Of a stretch of 54,999 bases of DNA, positions 1 through 7,152 are shown piece after piece; position 1 is the first letter of the stretch, and every line of letters begins with the position of its first letter. Below the pieces are notes generated by a model. That model saw nothing but the letters and a program-made list of their open reading frames with translations, was not told where the DNA came from and did not search any database. The position numbers were made by a program, and so were the translations under genes. This DNA comes from Natronospirillum operosum (GTDB lineage: Bacteria > Pseudomonadota > Gammaproteobacteria > Pseudomonadales > Natronospirillaceae): the NCBI RefSeq assembly GCF_004768465.1, contig NZ_SRMF01000015.1, positions 1 through 54,999 of the forward strand, in the 5' to 3' direction.

Positions 1-126
1 AAACGTTGTAGCCATTTTACCGAAAAACAGCTGGAAACGCAGCATTCATGCGGGCTTCTCTATTGTTCAGGGCCGACGGTTTCGGATCAGCAATTGATCA
101 AGGAAGTGGAGCGGGTGCTGACCTAG
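1..126 (+). CDS. C-terminal end of an unidentified protein (partial)
   Basis: Frame 1 is open from the first base of the window to a TAG at 124-126. It encodes about 41 residues ending in a charged helix-like stretch (Ile-Lys-Glu-Val-Glu-Arg-Val-Leu-Thr). The composition looks like the tail of a real protein and codon use matches the neighbours, but I do not recognise the family. The start lies outside the window. It converges on the next gene, whose stop codon overlaps this stop. No function is proposed. Confidence 0.45.
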   Translation, partial: KRCSHFTEKQLETQHSCGLLYCSGPTVSDQQLIKEVERVLT

Positions 127-581
127 GTTCCTGCGGCCTGATACATAGCCATCTGGCCCTGTACCGCACGTACATTTTCCACCGTCGTCAGCACAGGCTG
201 CAGCAGGCGCTGCAGTTGACCGCCGGGCTGTTCTTCCAGTGCGGTGCTGATGACCTGGCCGGCATCGTAACGCAGCCGGTCTGACAGCTTCTGGGCCACT
301 TCAGTCAGTGCCATGGCCTGAGAGGGTGAAATCCAGCCCCGTTCATACAGGGCCTGACGCAGGTCGCTCAGCTCGGCAAACCCCACGTCTTCAATCTGTA
401 CATCCTGCGCCAGCGCATGCAGGTCATACAGCCGGTCACTCCAGAACACAGCGTCATCCAGCCAATCACCCTCGGCAACCGGCTTGTCCGGCAGCGCCTG
501 CGCAGACTCTGCCTGCTGCAGAGACTGCAGGTGATTGCCCAGATTCTGGTTCTGTGCGTAATGACTGGCCCCAACCTGCAC
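123..581 (-). CDS. Hypothetical protein, 152 aa
   Basis: The product is predicted to be soluble and mostly helical, with no signal peptide, membrane segment or cysteine motif. The N-terminal 45 residues are rich in Gln, Ala and Asp. The rest reads as amphipathic helices, suggesting a small structural or adaptor protein. The start is taken as GTG at 579-581, because AAGGAG sits seven bases upstream of it. I do not recognise the family, and no function can be given from sequence alone. It is transcribed in the same direction as the dksA-like gene upstream, from which it is separated by a 222-base gap containing a hairpin, so it may have its own promoter. Confidence 0.7.
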   Translation of the reverse strand: MQVGASHYAQNQNLGNHLQSLQQAESAQALPDKPVAEGDWLDDAVFWSDRLYDLHALAQDVQIEDVGFAELSDLRQALYERGWISPSQAMALTEVAQKLSDRLRYDAGQVISTALEEQPGGQLQRLLQPVLTTVENVRAVQGQMAMYQAAGT

Positions 582-765
582 GGCTCGACTCCTTTGCGGT
601 GACTGGCATGAAAGTTTGCGTTCCAGACATCACGGAGCAATTTCCCTGCCAACCTGCAAAAGGCAGGTACAGACAGTGGACACGGGGGGTAAGGCGATCA
701 TGGGTGAAACAGGGCGGCGGCGGAAGAGGCAGAGATTTGCCGTTTTCTGCTGCCAGCGGAAACCA

Positions 766-785
766 GGCGGCTGCCATCAGCCGCC
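766..785 (-). terminator. Hairpin downstream of the dksA-like gene
   Basis: A perfect 7-bp stem (GGCGGCT / AGCCGCC) with a 6-base loop lies 18 bases past the dksA-like stop. On the minus strand it is followed by TGGTTT, so the T-tract is weak. It probably ends or attenuates transcription before the downstream hypothetical gene. Confidence 0.5.
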
Positions 786-803
786 CATGCAACCTGGGAC
801 GAA

Positions 804-1211
804 TCAGTCGTCCCGGTAATTCTGTTCCTTGCGCTCCTGGCGCATCTTTTCTTCCGCGCAGAGCGTCGCGGTCGGACGGGCCAGCAGACGACGGATGCCA
901 ATCGGTTCGCCGGTCACGGCACAATAACCGAATTCACCCGAGTCCAGGCGTTTGATGGCTTCGCCAATCTTGGGCAGCAGTTTGCTCTGCCGATCCAGAA
1001 AGCGGAGTTGCAAACGTCGCTCTTCCTCCAGCGCCGCCTTGTCCAGCTCATCCGCTTCATACTGCATGTTCTGCAGTTCCTTGCGGGAAGTGTCGATTTG
1101 CTGGCGAATGTCTTCGGCCATTTCAGTGAGCAGATGACGGAAGAACTCGACCTGTTCTTCATTCATGTACTCTTCTTCAGGTGCCGCAAGCAGCTCTTCT
1201 TCAGTCAGCAT
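804..1211 (-). CDS. dksA2: DksA-family transcription factor with a degenerate zinc finger
   Basis: DksA proteins insert a coiled coil into the RNA polymerase secondary channel and work with ppGpp. This 135-aa protein has the EEYMNEEQ start of the coiled coil, the Asp-x-x-Asp-x-Ala tip (DELDKA) needed for activity, and the C-terminal GIRRL-x-ARPTA block. In canonical DksA four Cys bind zinc. Here the second is Thr (C-x-x-T) and the fourth is Glu (C-x-x-E), so only two Cys remain, as in the zinc-independent DksA2 type. The ATG at 1211 is chosen because AGGAAG precedes it and the family begins near this point; upstream in-frame codons have no such site. It is divergent from purU. Whether a canonical dksA exists elsewhere cannot be seen. 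Confidence 0.88.
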   Translation of the reverse strand: MLTEEELLAAPEEEYMNEEQVEFFRHLLTEMAEDIRQQIDTSRKELQNMQYEADELDKAALEEERRLQLRFLDRQSKLLPKIGEAIKRLDSGEFGYCAVTGEPIGIRRLLARPTATLCAEEKMRQERKEQNYRDD

Positions 1212-1276
1212 GGTTATCTTCCTACTGTCACCATGGGGCGCCCGATCACGGGTCATCCCTTATAAAACGGGGACGC

Positions 1277-1288
1277 ATGATATATCAT
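1277..1288. promoter_or_regulatory. Perfect 12-bp palindrome between dksA-like gene and purU
   Basis: ATGATATATCAT is perfectly symmetric and sits in the divergent intergenic region, 65 bases upstream of the dksA-like ATG. The outer bases extend the symmetry with one mismatch. It could be an operator. Zur is an attractive candidate because zinc-free DksA paralogues are Zur-controlled in Pseudomonas, but the match to known Zur boxes is poor, so the regulator is unassigned. Confidence 0.4.
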
Positions 1289-1344
1289 ACGCCGCTGGTT
1301 GAATAGCATCACACCGACCGTTTACCCAGCAGGATTTCAACTTC

Positions 1345-2199
1345 ATGGAACATGTTTTCCGCCTCACTCTGGCCTGCCCCGATCGGGTCGGCATTGTCGC
1401 CCGCGTCAGCAATTTTCTCGCCCAGTACAATGGCACCATTACCGAGGCCAATCAACATGCGGACCTGCAGGAAGGCTGGTTTTTCCTGCGCAACGAAATA
1501 AGAGCAGATTCCCTGCCCTTCAACATCGAGACCTTCCGCCAGGCCTTTGCGCCCATTGCCGATGACCTGCAGATGACCTGGGATGTGCATGATTCCCAGA
1601 CCAGACGCAAGGTGGTTCTGCTGGCATCAAAGGACAATCATTGTCTGGCCGATCTGTTGAACCGCTGGCACGGTGGTGATCTGGACTGCGACATTCCCTG
1701 TGTGATCGCCAACCACGATCACCTGCGCGGGCTGGTCGAGTGGCATGGCATCCCCTTTCATCATGTACCGGTGGACCCCGCCAACAAGGCGGTCCACTTT
1801 GACCGCGTTGCCGAACTGGTCGAGGCGGCCGGGGCTGATACCCTGGTGCTGGCCCGCTACATGCAGATCCTGCCGGCCAGCTTCTGTGCCCGCTGGCCGC
1901 AACGCATCATCAATATCCACCACAGTTTTCTGCCTTCCTTTATAGGTGCGCGCCCCTACCATCAGGCGTTCGAGCGTGGGGTCAAGCTGATCGGCGCAAC
2001 CTGCCATTATGTGACCGACGACCTGGATGCCGGTCCCATTATCGATCAGGATGTGACCCGAGTCAGTCACCGCGATGATGTCTCCGAGATGATCCGGCGC
2101 GGCAAGGATGTCGAACGGGCCGTACTGGCACGGGGCCTGCGCTGGCATCTGGAAGACCGGGTGCTGGTCCATGGCAACAAGACTGTCGTCTTTGAATAG
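1345..2199 (+). CDS. purU: Formyltetrahydrofolate deformylase
   Basis: PurU hydrolyses 10-formyl-tetrahydrofolate to formate and tetrahydrofolate, balancing the one-carbon pool and feeding formate to PurT. The 284-aa length is normal. Residues 1-80 form an ACT domain (LTLACPDRVGIVARVSNFLA), which in E. coli senses methionine and glycine. The rest is a formyltransferase fold with the signature H-x-S-x-L-P-S-F-x-G (IHHSFLPSFIGARPY) and the conserved late Asp (LDAGPIIDQD). An AGGA ribosome site precedes the ATG. It is a monocistronic-looking gene divergent from the dksA-like gene. Confidence 0.95.
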   Translation: MEHVFRLTLACPDRVGIVARVSNFLAQYNGTITEANQHADLQEGWFFLRNEIRADSLPFNIETFRQAFAPIADDLQMTWDVHDSQTRRKVVLLASKDNHCLADLLNRWHGGDLDCDIPCVIANHDHLRGLVEWHGIPFHHVPVDPANKAVHFDRVAELVEAAGADTLVLARYMQILPASFCARWPQRIINIHHSFLPSFIGARPYHQAFERGVKLIGATCHYVTDDLDAGPIIDQDVTRVSHRDDVSEMIRRGKDVERAVLARGLRWHLEDRVLVHGNKTVVFE

Positions 2200-2274
2200 C
2201 GTTCGACATTCGCATTGGCTAATATGGACTGCACATTTCTTCTCCCGCAATGACGACTGTCACAGGAGTCCGCC

Positions 2275-2601
2275 ATGAAATATCAGGCCTTGAGTCCCCG
2301 CTATGCAGTGGCCCCGCAGATCGAGCCGCAGGATGTCACCACCATCAAGAGTGATGGTTTCAGTATCGTCATCTGCAATCGGCCCGATGGAGAGGTCGAC
2401 GGACAGCCCAGCGCCGACAGCATTCGCGCTGCCTGCGAAGAAGCCGGACTGACCTTTGAATTCTGCCCCATGACCGGACCCAATGCTGATCCGGCCGACG
2501 TGGCCAGGCTGCGCGAACTGCTGCAGGGTGAAAGCAAGATATTTGCCTACTGCCGTACCGGCAATCGCTCCAGCGTTTTCTATCAGCTGGCACAGGAATA
2601 G
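2275..2601 (+). CDS. TIGR01244 / DUF442 sulfurtransferase-phosphatase-like protein
   Basis: This 108-aa cytoplasmic protein belongs to the DUF442 family, which is often found fused to a metallo-beta-lactamase domain in Blh-type sulfide-detoxification proteins. The fold is that of cysteine phosphatases and rhodaneses. The active loop is C-R-T-G-N-R-S near residue 94. The N-terminal half carries the family block DGFSIVICNRPDGE. Here the domain stands alone; a persulfide dioxygenase fused to a canonical rhodanese lies 32 kb away at 34.3 kb. Sulfur transfer is the likely role, but the substrate is not known. It is 10 bases upstream of yqcC and probably cotranscribed. Confidence 0.82.
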   Translation: MKYQALSPRYAVAPQIEPQDVTTIKSDGFSIVICNRPDGEVDGQPSADSIRAACEEAGLTFEFCPMTGPNADPADVARLRELLQGESKIFAYCRTGNRSSVFYQLAQE

Positions 2602-2611
2602 GCCCGTCGGC

Positions 2612-2938
2612 ATGACCCCGGAGCGCAACTACATCCGGACGCTGCTGGAGGACCTCAAAACCGAGCTGCACGATCAGGGTCTGTGGTCCGACGAGCCGCC
2701 ACCGGTCGAGGCCCTGGACAGCACGGAGCCCTTCGCTGTGGATCAGCTGCGGCTTGAGCAATGGCTGCAGCACGTCTTCATCGGGCGCCTGGAAGCCATT
2801 CTGGACCACAGCGCACCCCTGCCGGAGCGCTGCGAGGTGCTGCCTTACGCCGAACAGCAACTGACGCACCTGGACCGTCCGGAGCCATTGCTGCGCATTA
2901 TCGGCAAGCTCGACATCATGGTCAGCCGCGCCGTCTGA
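2612..2938 (+). CDS. yqcC: YqcC family protein
   Basis: A 108-aa small acidic cytoplasmic protein that matches E. coli YqcC in length and landmarks: a central motif ending in the W-L-Q helix (RLEQWLQHVFIGRL), the L-P motif before the middle, and C-terminal LDIM-like residues. In enterobacteria it sits beside truC and its role is unknown. The ATG at 2612 is preferred over earlier in-frame codons because those would overlap the upstream gene by over 100 bases and the family starts here. The link to the preceding sulfurtransferase is only positional. Confidence 0.85.
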   Translation: MTPERNYIRTLLEDLKTELHDQGLWSDEPPPVEALDSTEPFAVDQLRLEQWLQHVFIGRLEAILDHSAPLPERCEVLPYAEQQLTHLDRPEPLLRIIGKLDIMVSRAV

Positions 2939-2972
2939 CGATTGCAAAAACCCAGTAATCAACTCAAGTAAT

Positions 2973-3001
2973 TTGGTAAGCCCCTTGGGTTTCGCTATAA
3001 T
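2973..3001 (+). promoter_or_regulatory. Sigma-70 type promoter for sodB
   Basis: TTGGTA (2973-2978), a 17-base spacer and a perfect TATAAT (2996-3001) precede sodB by about 75 bases. The predicted start is near 3008, giving a leader of about 69 bases. In E. coli the sodB leader is a target of the iron-sparing RNA RyhB; whether that holds here cannot be judged. Confidence 0.75.
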
Positions 3002-3076
3002 CGACCCCACGTATTAGGGCGACGCGTCAGTGATCACCTGATGCTCCATTCATCACGACAATCGAGGGATTTCGAC

Positions 3077-3661
3077 ATGGCATTTGAGTTACCCGAGCTT
3101 CCGTACGCGAAAGACGCTCTGGAACCCCACATCTCCTCTGAGACTCTGGAATACCACTACGGCAAGCACCACAGCACCTATGTGACCAAGCTGAATGGTC
3201 TGGTTCCGGGCACCGAATTTGAAGGCAAGTCACTGGAAGACATCATCAAGACATCTTCCGGGCCGGTATTCAACAATGCCGCCCAGATCTGGAACCACAC
3301 CTTCTACTGGCACTGCCTGAGCCCGAATGGCGGTGGCACTCCGACCGGCGCCCTGGCTGACGCCATCAATGCCAAGTGGGGCTCCTTCGAGAAGTTCCGC
3401 GAAGAGTTCGACAACAAGGCTGTCAACAATTTCGGGTCTTCCTGGACCTGGCTGGTCAAACTGGCCGACGGTTCTCTGGACATCGTCAACACCAGCAATG
3501 CCGGCACGCCGCTGACCGAGTCCGGCATGACACCGCTGATGACCGTCGATCTGTGGGAACACGCCTACTACATTGACTACCGCAACGCCCGTCCGAAGTA
3601 TCTGGAAGCGTTCTGGAAACTGGTCAACTGGGAGTTCGCTGCAGAGAACTTTGCCAAGTAA
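3077..3661 (+). CDS. sodB: Superoxide dismutase, iron type
   Basis: It converts superoxide to oxygen and hydrogen peroxide in the cytoplasm. The 194-aa sequence follows E. coli SodB almost block for block: the N-terminal [13 protein letters not shown], the metal ligand His27 in EYHYGKHH, the second His in WNHTFYW, and the Asp and His ligands in [17 protein letters not shown]. The residues [10 protein letters not shown] and the [10 protein letters not shown] block favour iron over manganese. The ATG at 3077 starts the conserved MAFELP and has a GAGGG site upstream. It is a single-gene unit with its own promoter and terminator. Confidence 0.98.
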   Translation: MAFELPELPYAKDALEPHISSETLEYHYGKHHSTYVTKLNGLVPGTEFEGKSLEDIIKTSSGPVFNNAAQIWNHTFYWHCLSPNGGGTPTGALADAINAKWGSFEKFREEFDNKAVNNFGSSWTWLVKLADGSLDIVNTSNAGTPLTESGMTPLMTVDLWEHAYYIDYRNARPKYLEAFWKLVNWEFAAENFAK

Positions 3662-3680
3662 GGCTCTGCCATGCTCTCGC

Positions 3681-3707
3681 AAAGGCGCCGTAAGGGCGCC
3701 TTTTTTG
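3681..3707 (+). terminator. Rho-independent terminator of sodB
   Basis: A 9-bp stem (AAAGGCGCC / GGCGCCTTT) with a 5-base loop runs directly into six T residues, about 20 bases after the sodB stop. Confidence 0.93.
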
Positions 3708-3722
3708 TGCCCAATCCGATGG

Positions 3723-3750
3723 TTGTTACCTGCCCAACTGAACGTATAAT
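3723..3750 (+). promoter_or_regulatory. Promoter of the coiled-coil protein gene
   Basis: TTGTTA (3723-3728), a 16-base spacer and a perfect TATAAT (3745-3750) end 32 bases before the ATG at 3783. This gives a short leader. Confidence 0.65.
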
Positions 3751-3782
3751 GGCCGATCAGGTTTTCTTGCAACGGTACCGCC

Positions 3783-4781
3783 ATGACCCGAAACAAACCC
3801 AACGACCTGAGCGACCTGCCTCGCATGGTCCCCGATCGGGATGAAATTGCCCGTCGCCGCAGTGGCGGCAATGGTGGCAACAGCGGCGGGCAGCCGCCAC
3901 CCCCCGGCGCTCAGGGGCCCGGTCACCAGGGCGGGCCCTCACTGTGGCCACTCTATACGCTGTTTTTACTGCTGGCAGGCGGTACGGGCTACCTGGGCTA
4001 CGAGTACTGGCAGGCCCGTGCGCAATTGCAGGCCGCCGAAGTGGCTCGGGCCGAAGCGTCGGACCGGATCAGCGAGCTGGAAAACCAGCTCTCCGCCACC
4101 GATGAAAGCCTGACACTGAACGAAAGCGCCATTCAATCCAATTTCAACAACATTTCTGCTGAAATCCGCCGTCTCTGGGATGTGGCGGATGGTCGCAACC
4201 GGGAATGGATCAGGGAGAACCAGTCGGCGCTGGCCGAGCTGACCGACCTGCCGGAGCAGGTGGCCGCTTTGGGCGAGCGCCTGAATCGCCAGGAATCGCA
4301 ACTGGCAGAGGTCTTCGATGACCTGGAAGATGAAATTGCCAGCCGTCAGGCCCTGAGCAGCAACCTGCAGGATGCGCTGGAGCAACTGACCGGGCTGTAT
4401 ACCAGTGTTGCCGAGCTGCAGGGCCGGGAAGACGAAATCACGGCGCGCCTGGATATCGTCAGTATTCGTGTTGAAGGCGCAATGGAACAGACCACGGCCA
4501 TCAGTCAGGAACTGAATCGACTGGATGAGGATCTGGACGCAGTCACTACACAACTGCAGCAGGAAGCCGACGCCCGGGCATCACTCAGCGACTCGGTCAG
4601 TCAGTTGCGCAGCCGACTCAATCTGCTTGAAGAAGGCGGCATCAGCGACGAGTTCGGAGACCTGATCGAGCGCGTGGAGGCTATCGACATCGCCCGCACG
4701 GATACCATTCAGCGCCTGTCCAATCTGCAGTCACAGATTGCCGACCTGCGCCAGCGCATGGAATCGATGAACGATAACTGA
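3783..4781 (+). CDS. Single-pass membrane protein with long periplasmic coiled coil
   Basis: This is a 332-aa protein of unknown function. Residues 1-55 are a Pro, Gly and Arg-rich, probably disordered cytoplasmic tail. Residues of about 56-78 form one membrane helix (LWPLYTLFLLLAGGTGYLGY). The remainder is an almost uninterrupted acidic coiled coil with Leu, Ile and Val heptads and many Glu, Asp and Gln. There is no signal peptidase site, so it should stay anchored with the coiled coil outside the cytoplasm. It resembles in layout, not in sequence I can align, small divisome or envelope-spanning scaffold proteins. It has its own promoter and no obvious operon partner. Confidence 0.75.
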   Translation: MTRNKPNDLSDLPRMVPDRDEIARRRSGGNGGNSGGQPPPPGAQGPGHQGGPSLWPLYTLFLLLAGGTGYLGYEYWQARAQLQAAEVARAEASDRISELENQLSATDESLTLNESAIQSNFNNISAEIRRLWDVADGRNREWIRENQSALAELTDLPEQVAALGERLNRQESQLAEVFDDLEDEIASRQALSSNLQDALEQLTGLYTSVAELQGREDEITARLDIVSIRVEGAMEQTTAISQELNRLDEDLDAVTTQLQQEADARASLSDSVSQLRSRLNLLEEGGISDEFGDLIERVEAIDIARTDTIQRLSNLQSQIADLRQRMESMNDN

Positions 4782-4803
4782 CACCGGCAGCGAGACCGCT
4801 GCT

Positions 4804-5202
4804 TCAGGCCGGCAGCAGCCCCCCCAGCAGATCCGCCGGCGGAAAGGGCCGGCCGCGTTCATTCAGTCCCGCTGCGGTAATTCTGGCCCGCACCATCAAC
4901 TGACCGTCGGCGCGGACAATATCCTGCTGAAAGTCAAAGCGCAGGCGCCCGTTCTGCGCCGTGTTGATACCGACAAAGAAGTCGTCTCCGGGACGCAGCG
5001 ACGCCTTGTAATCCAGCTCGGCCCGCACCACCACCAGATGAATCCCGCGCCGGGTCAGCTCGGCAAAATCCAGGCCGCAGCTGAGCAGAAACTCGTGGCG
5101 GGCATGCTCCAGATACTGCTGATAGACCGCATTGTTCACGATACCCTGCAGATCACACTCGTAGTCGCGGACCCGCAGGTCCAGCCGATACTGATAGGCC
5201 AT
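4804..5202 (-). CDS. Acyl-CoA thioesterase, YbgC / 4-hydroxybenzoyl-CoA thioesterase type
   Basis: A 132-aa hotdog-fold enzyme that likely hydrolyses acyl-CoA thioesters in the cytoplasm. The catalytic Asp lies in the typical D-x-x-G-x-V-N-N-x-x-Y-x-x-Y-L-E-x-A-R motif (residues 16-35). The middle strand block ELDYKASLRPGDDF is also characteristic. The start at 5202 is supported by AGGAG upstream and by family length; the open frame continues 139 codons further upstream without family character. It is divergent from the AI-2E permease gene, with a 148-base gap. The substrate chain length cannot be predicted. Confidence 0.85.
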   Translation of the reverse strand: MAYQYRLDLRVRDYECDLQGIVNNAVYQQYLEHARHEFLLSCGLDFAELTRRGIHLVVVRAELDYKASLRPGDDFFVGINTAQNGRLRFDFQQDIVRADGQLMVRARITAAGLNERGRPFPPADLLGGLLPA

Positions 5203-5350
5203 CTCTTCTCCTCTGAGCCTCCGTGGCCGCACAAGATTACCCGTCGGCAACCGCCAGCGCAAAGCCGGGGCCGTCCCGACCGGATTGGTTGCAGTCACCG
5301 GGTCCTCGGTTGATAATGCGCCCACTACTGGCCAGGGATATCGCCACATC

Positions 5351-6466
5351 ATGTCTGCATCGACACTGCACGAGAACACCGGACTGCGCTGGCTGGTCGG
5401 CATGGCCAGCGTCATCGTCATCATTGCGGCGCTGAAGTCGGCGGAAGCCATCGTCATCCCGATGATGCTCGCACTCTTTATCAGCATCATCAGTATTCCA
5501 CCCCTGCGCTGGCTGACACAACACAAGGTGCCGCCCATTCTGGCGGTGCTGATCATCCTGGCCGTTATCGTACTGATCGGCAGCATACTCACCATCATAG
5601 TGATCAGTTCTATCGACACCCTGATGGACCGATTGCCCGATTATCAGGAACGACTGGAGTCCTATCTGCTGGATATTCTGCCGCGGCTGGAACAGTTCGG
5701 AGTGCCGGTTGAATGGGAAGCGCTGGTGGACCAGTTCAATCCGGGTCAGGCCATGGACATTCTGGGCCGGGCGCTGTCCGGGCTGGGCAATGTGCTCACC
5801 GGTATCTTCCTGGTGGTCTTTATCGTGCTCTTCATTCTGCTGGAGCAAGCAGGCCTGCCGCAGAAGCTGCGCAAGGCGTTGCCCAATGCCGACCGTTCAC
5901 TGGCCAACACCTCCGGCTTTATCCGCCAGGTCAACAAGTACCTGGTCATCAAGACCAGCATCAGCCTGGTCACCGGCATCGTGATCGCGACCTGGCTCTG
6001 GTTCCTCGGGGTCGATTTTGCCATCCTCTGGGGCCTGATCGCCTTTCTGATGAACTTCATTCCCAATGTCGGCTCGCTGCTGGCCGCTATTCCCGCTGTC
6101 CTGCTGGCCGTGTTGCAACTGGGTTTTGTCGATGCCTTTGTCGTGGCCATGGGCTATGTGGCCGTCAATATCATATTCGGTGCCCTGATCGAGCCCAGGC
6201 TGATGGGCAGCGGGCTGGGGCTGTCACCCCTGGTGGTTTTCCTCTCTCTGAGTACCTGGGGCTGGCTGTTCGGCCCCGTGGGCATGTTCCTGTCCATACC
6301 CCTGACCATGATTGTCAAGATCGCCCTGGAGGAAAACAGGTCCACCCGCTGGATAGCCATCATGCTGGGCAATGCCCGCGACGAGCTGCCTGTTGATGTA
6401 GATGCGGAAGAACGCCGGTCAGCCGATCCCGACCGCACGGAAGAGAATACCCCGGCAGCGCAATGA
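5351..6466 (+). CDS. AI-2E family transporter (PerM/YdiK/TqsA type)
   Basis: An inner-membrane protein of 371 aa with the family topology: two hydrophobic pairs at the N-terminus, a soluble stretch around residues 95-150, then the conserved membrane block NFIPNVGSLLAAIPA and the C-terminal P-x-x-M-G-x-x-x-x-L-x-P motif (EPRLMGSGLGLSPLVV). Members include the AI-2 exporter TqsA, but also Na/H antiporters and permeases of other roles, so the substrate is open. The ATG at 5351 lacks a strong ribosome site; an earlier in-frame start at 5285 would add 22 residues of poor character. Its stop overlaps the next start (ATGA). Confidence 0.85.
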   Translation: MSASTLHENTGLRWLVGMASVIVIIAALKSAEAIVIPMMLALFISIISIPPLRWLTQHKVPPILAVLIILAVIVLIGSILTIIVISSIDTLMDRLPDYQERLESYLLDILPRLEQFGVPVEWEALVDQFNPGQAMDILGRALSGLGNVLTGIFLVVFIVLFILLEQAGLPQKLRKALPNADRSLANTSGFIRQVNKYLVIKTSISLVTGIVIATWLWFLGVDFAILWGLIAFLMNFIPNVGSLLAAIPAVLLAVLQLGFVDAFVVAMGYVAVNIIFGALIEPRLMGSGLGLSPLVVFLSLSTWGWLFGPVGMFLSIPLTMIVKIALEENRSTRWIAIMLGNARDELPVDVDAEERRSADPDRTEENTPAAQ

Positions 6467-7152
6467 GTGCCGGCAACTCGCGCGCTGTCGACAGCAATCA
6501 GCAGGGGCCGCACGACCACCTGCTGTCGACCGTGACGCGCTTTCGTCAGGATGACCGGTTTCGCAAGCCCATTGCGCCCTTCAATCAGGAGGCCTTTGCT
6601 CAGGTTGGCCGCTGGCTGACCGGGCATGAGAACGACTGGATTCTGGATGCAGGTTGCGGCACGGGCGTCAGCACCTGTGAGTTGGCGCGCCGCTTTCCCG
6701 ACACCCTGGTGGTCGGTGTCGATCGTTCGGAACAGCGCCTGCGGCGACAGAAGACCACACCCGAGAATGCCCGCTTCGTGCGCGCCGATCTGGTCGATTT
6801 CTGGCGCCTGGCTGCAGCGGCGCGCTGGCGGCCCAGAGCACAGTACCTGCTTTACCCCAACCCCTACCCGAAAAAGCAGCAGTTCAAGCAGCGCTGGCAT
6901 GCGCATCCGGTGTTTCCGGCCATAGTCGGCCTGGGCGGACAACTGGTCTGCCGCAGCAACTGGGCGCTCTATGTGGAAGAGCTGGCACTGGCGCTGGGCC
7001 TCTATGGCATCGACTGCACCCGGACCCGGGTCAGCACTCCGGAGGGGCTGTCGGCCTTTGAGCGGAAATACCATGCCAGCGGCCAGATTCTGTGGGAACT
7101 GCGAGCCAGGCTGGCCCCCTCTGACGCGCTCGCTCAGGATACTCGTCGATAA
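6463..7152 (+). CDS. TrmB-like SAM-dependent methyltransferase
   Basis: This 229-aa protein resembles tRNA (guanine-N7) methyltransferase TrmB. It has the SAM-binding motif DAGCGTGVST near residue 63, the GVDRSE acidic loop, and the later FERKYHASGQILWEL block that equates to the TrmB T-K-F-E-x-R region. In TrmB the substrate motif is F-P-D-P-W-x-K; here it reads Y-P-N-P-Y-P-K-K, so Asp and Trp are replaced by Asn and Tyr. This looks like a divergent paralogue, and tRNA position 46 may not be the target. The start overlaps the upstream AI-2E gene by 4 bp. It converges on cfa, overlapping it by 19 bases at the 3' ends. Confidence 0.78.
   Translation: MSAGNSRAVDSNQQGPHDHLLSTVTRFRQDDRFRKPIAPFNQEAFAQVGRWLTGHENDWILDAGCGTGVSTCELARRFPDTLVVGVDRSEQRLRRQKTTPENARFVRADLVDFWRLAAAARWRPRAQYLLYPNPYPKKQQFKQRWHAHPVFPAIVGLGGQLVCRSNWALYVEELALALGLYGIDCTRTRVSTPEGLSAFERKYHASGQILWELRARLAPSDALAQDTRR

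Noticed and set aside
48-284. Plus-strand frame of 78 codons at the left edge
   Set aside because: It runs across the stop of the partial gene and antisense to the 152-aa gene, without a ribosome site or coding bias.
3308-3323. TGGCAC-like sigma-54 motif inside sodB
   Set aside because: It lies in the conserved coding sequence for YWHCLSP and lacks the TTGC element.
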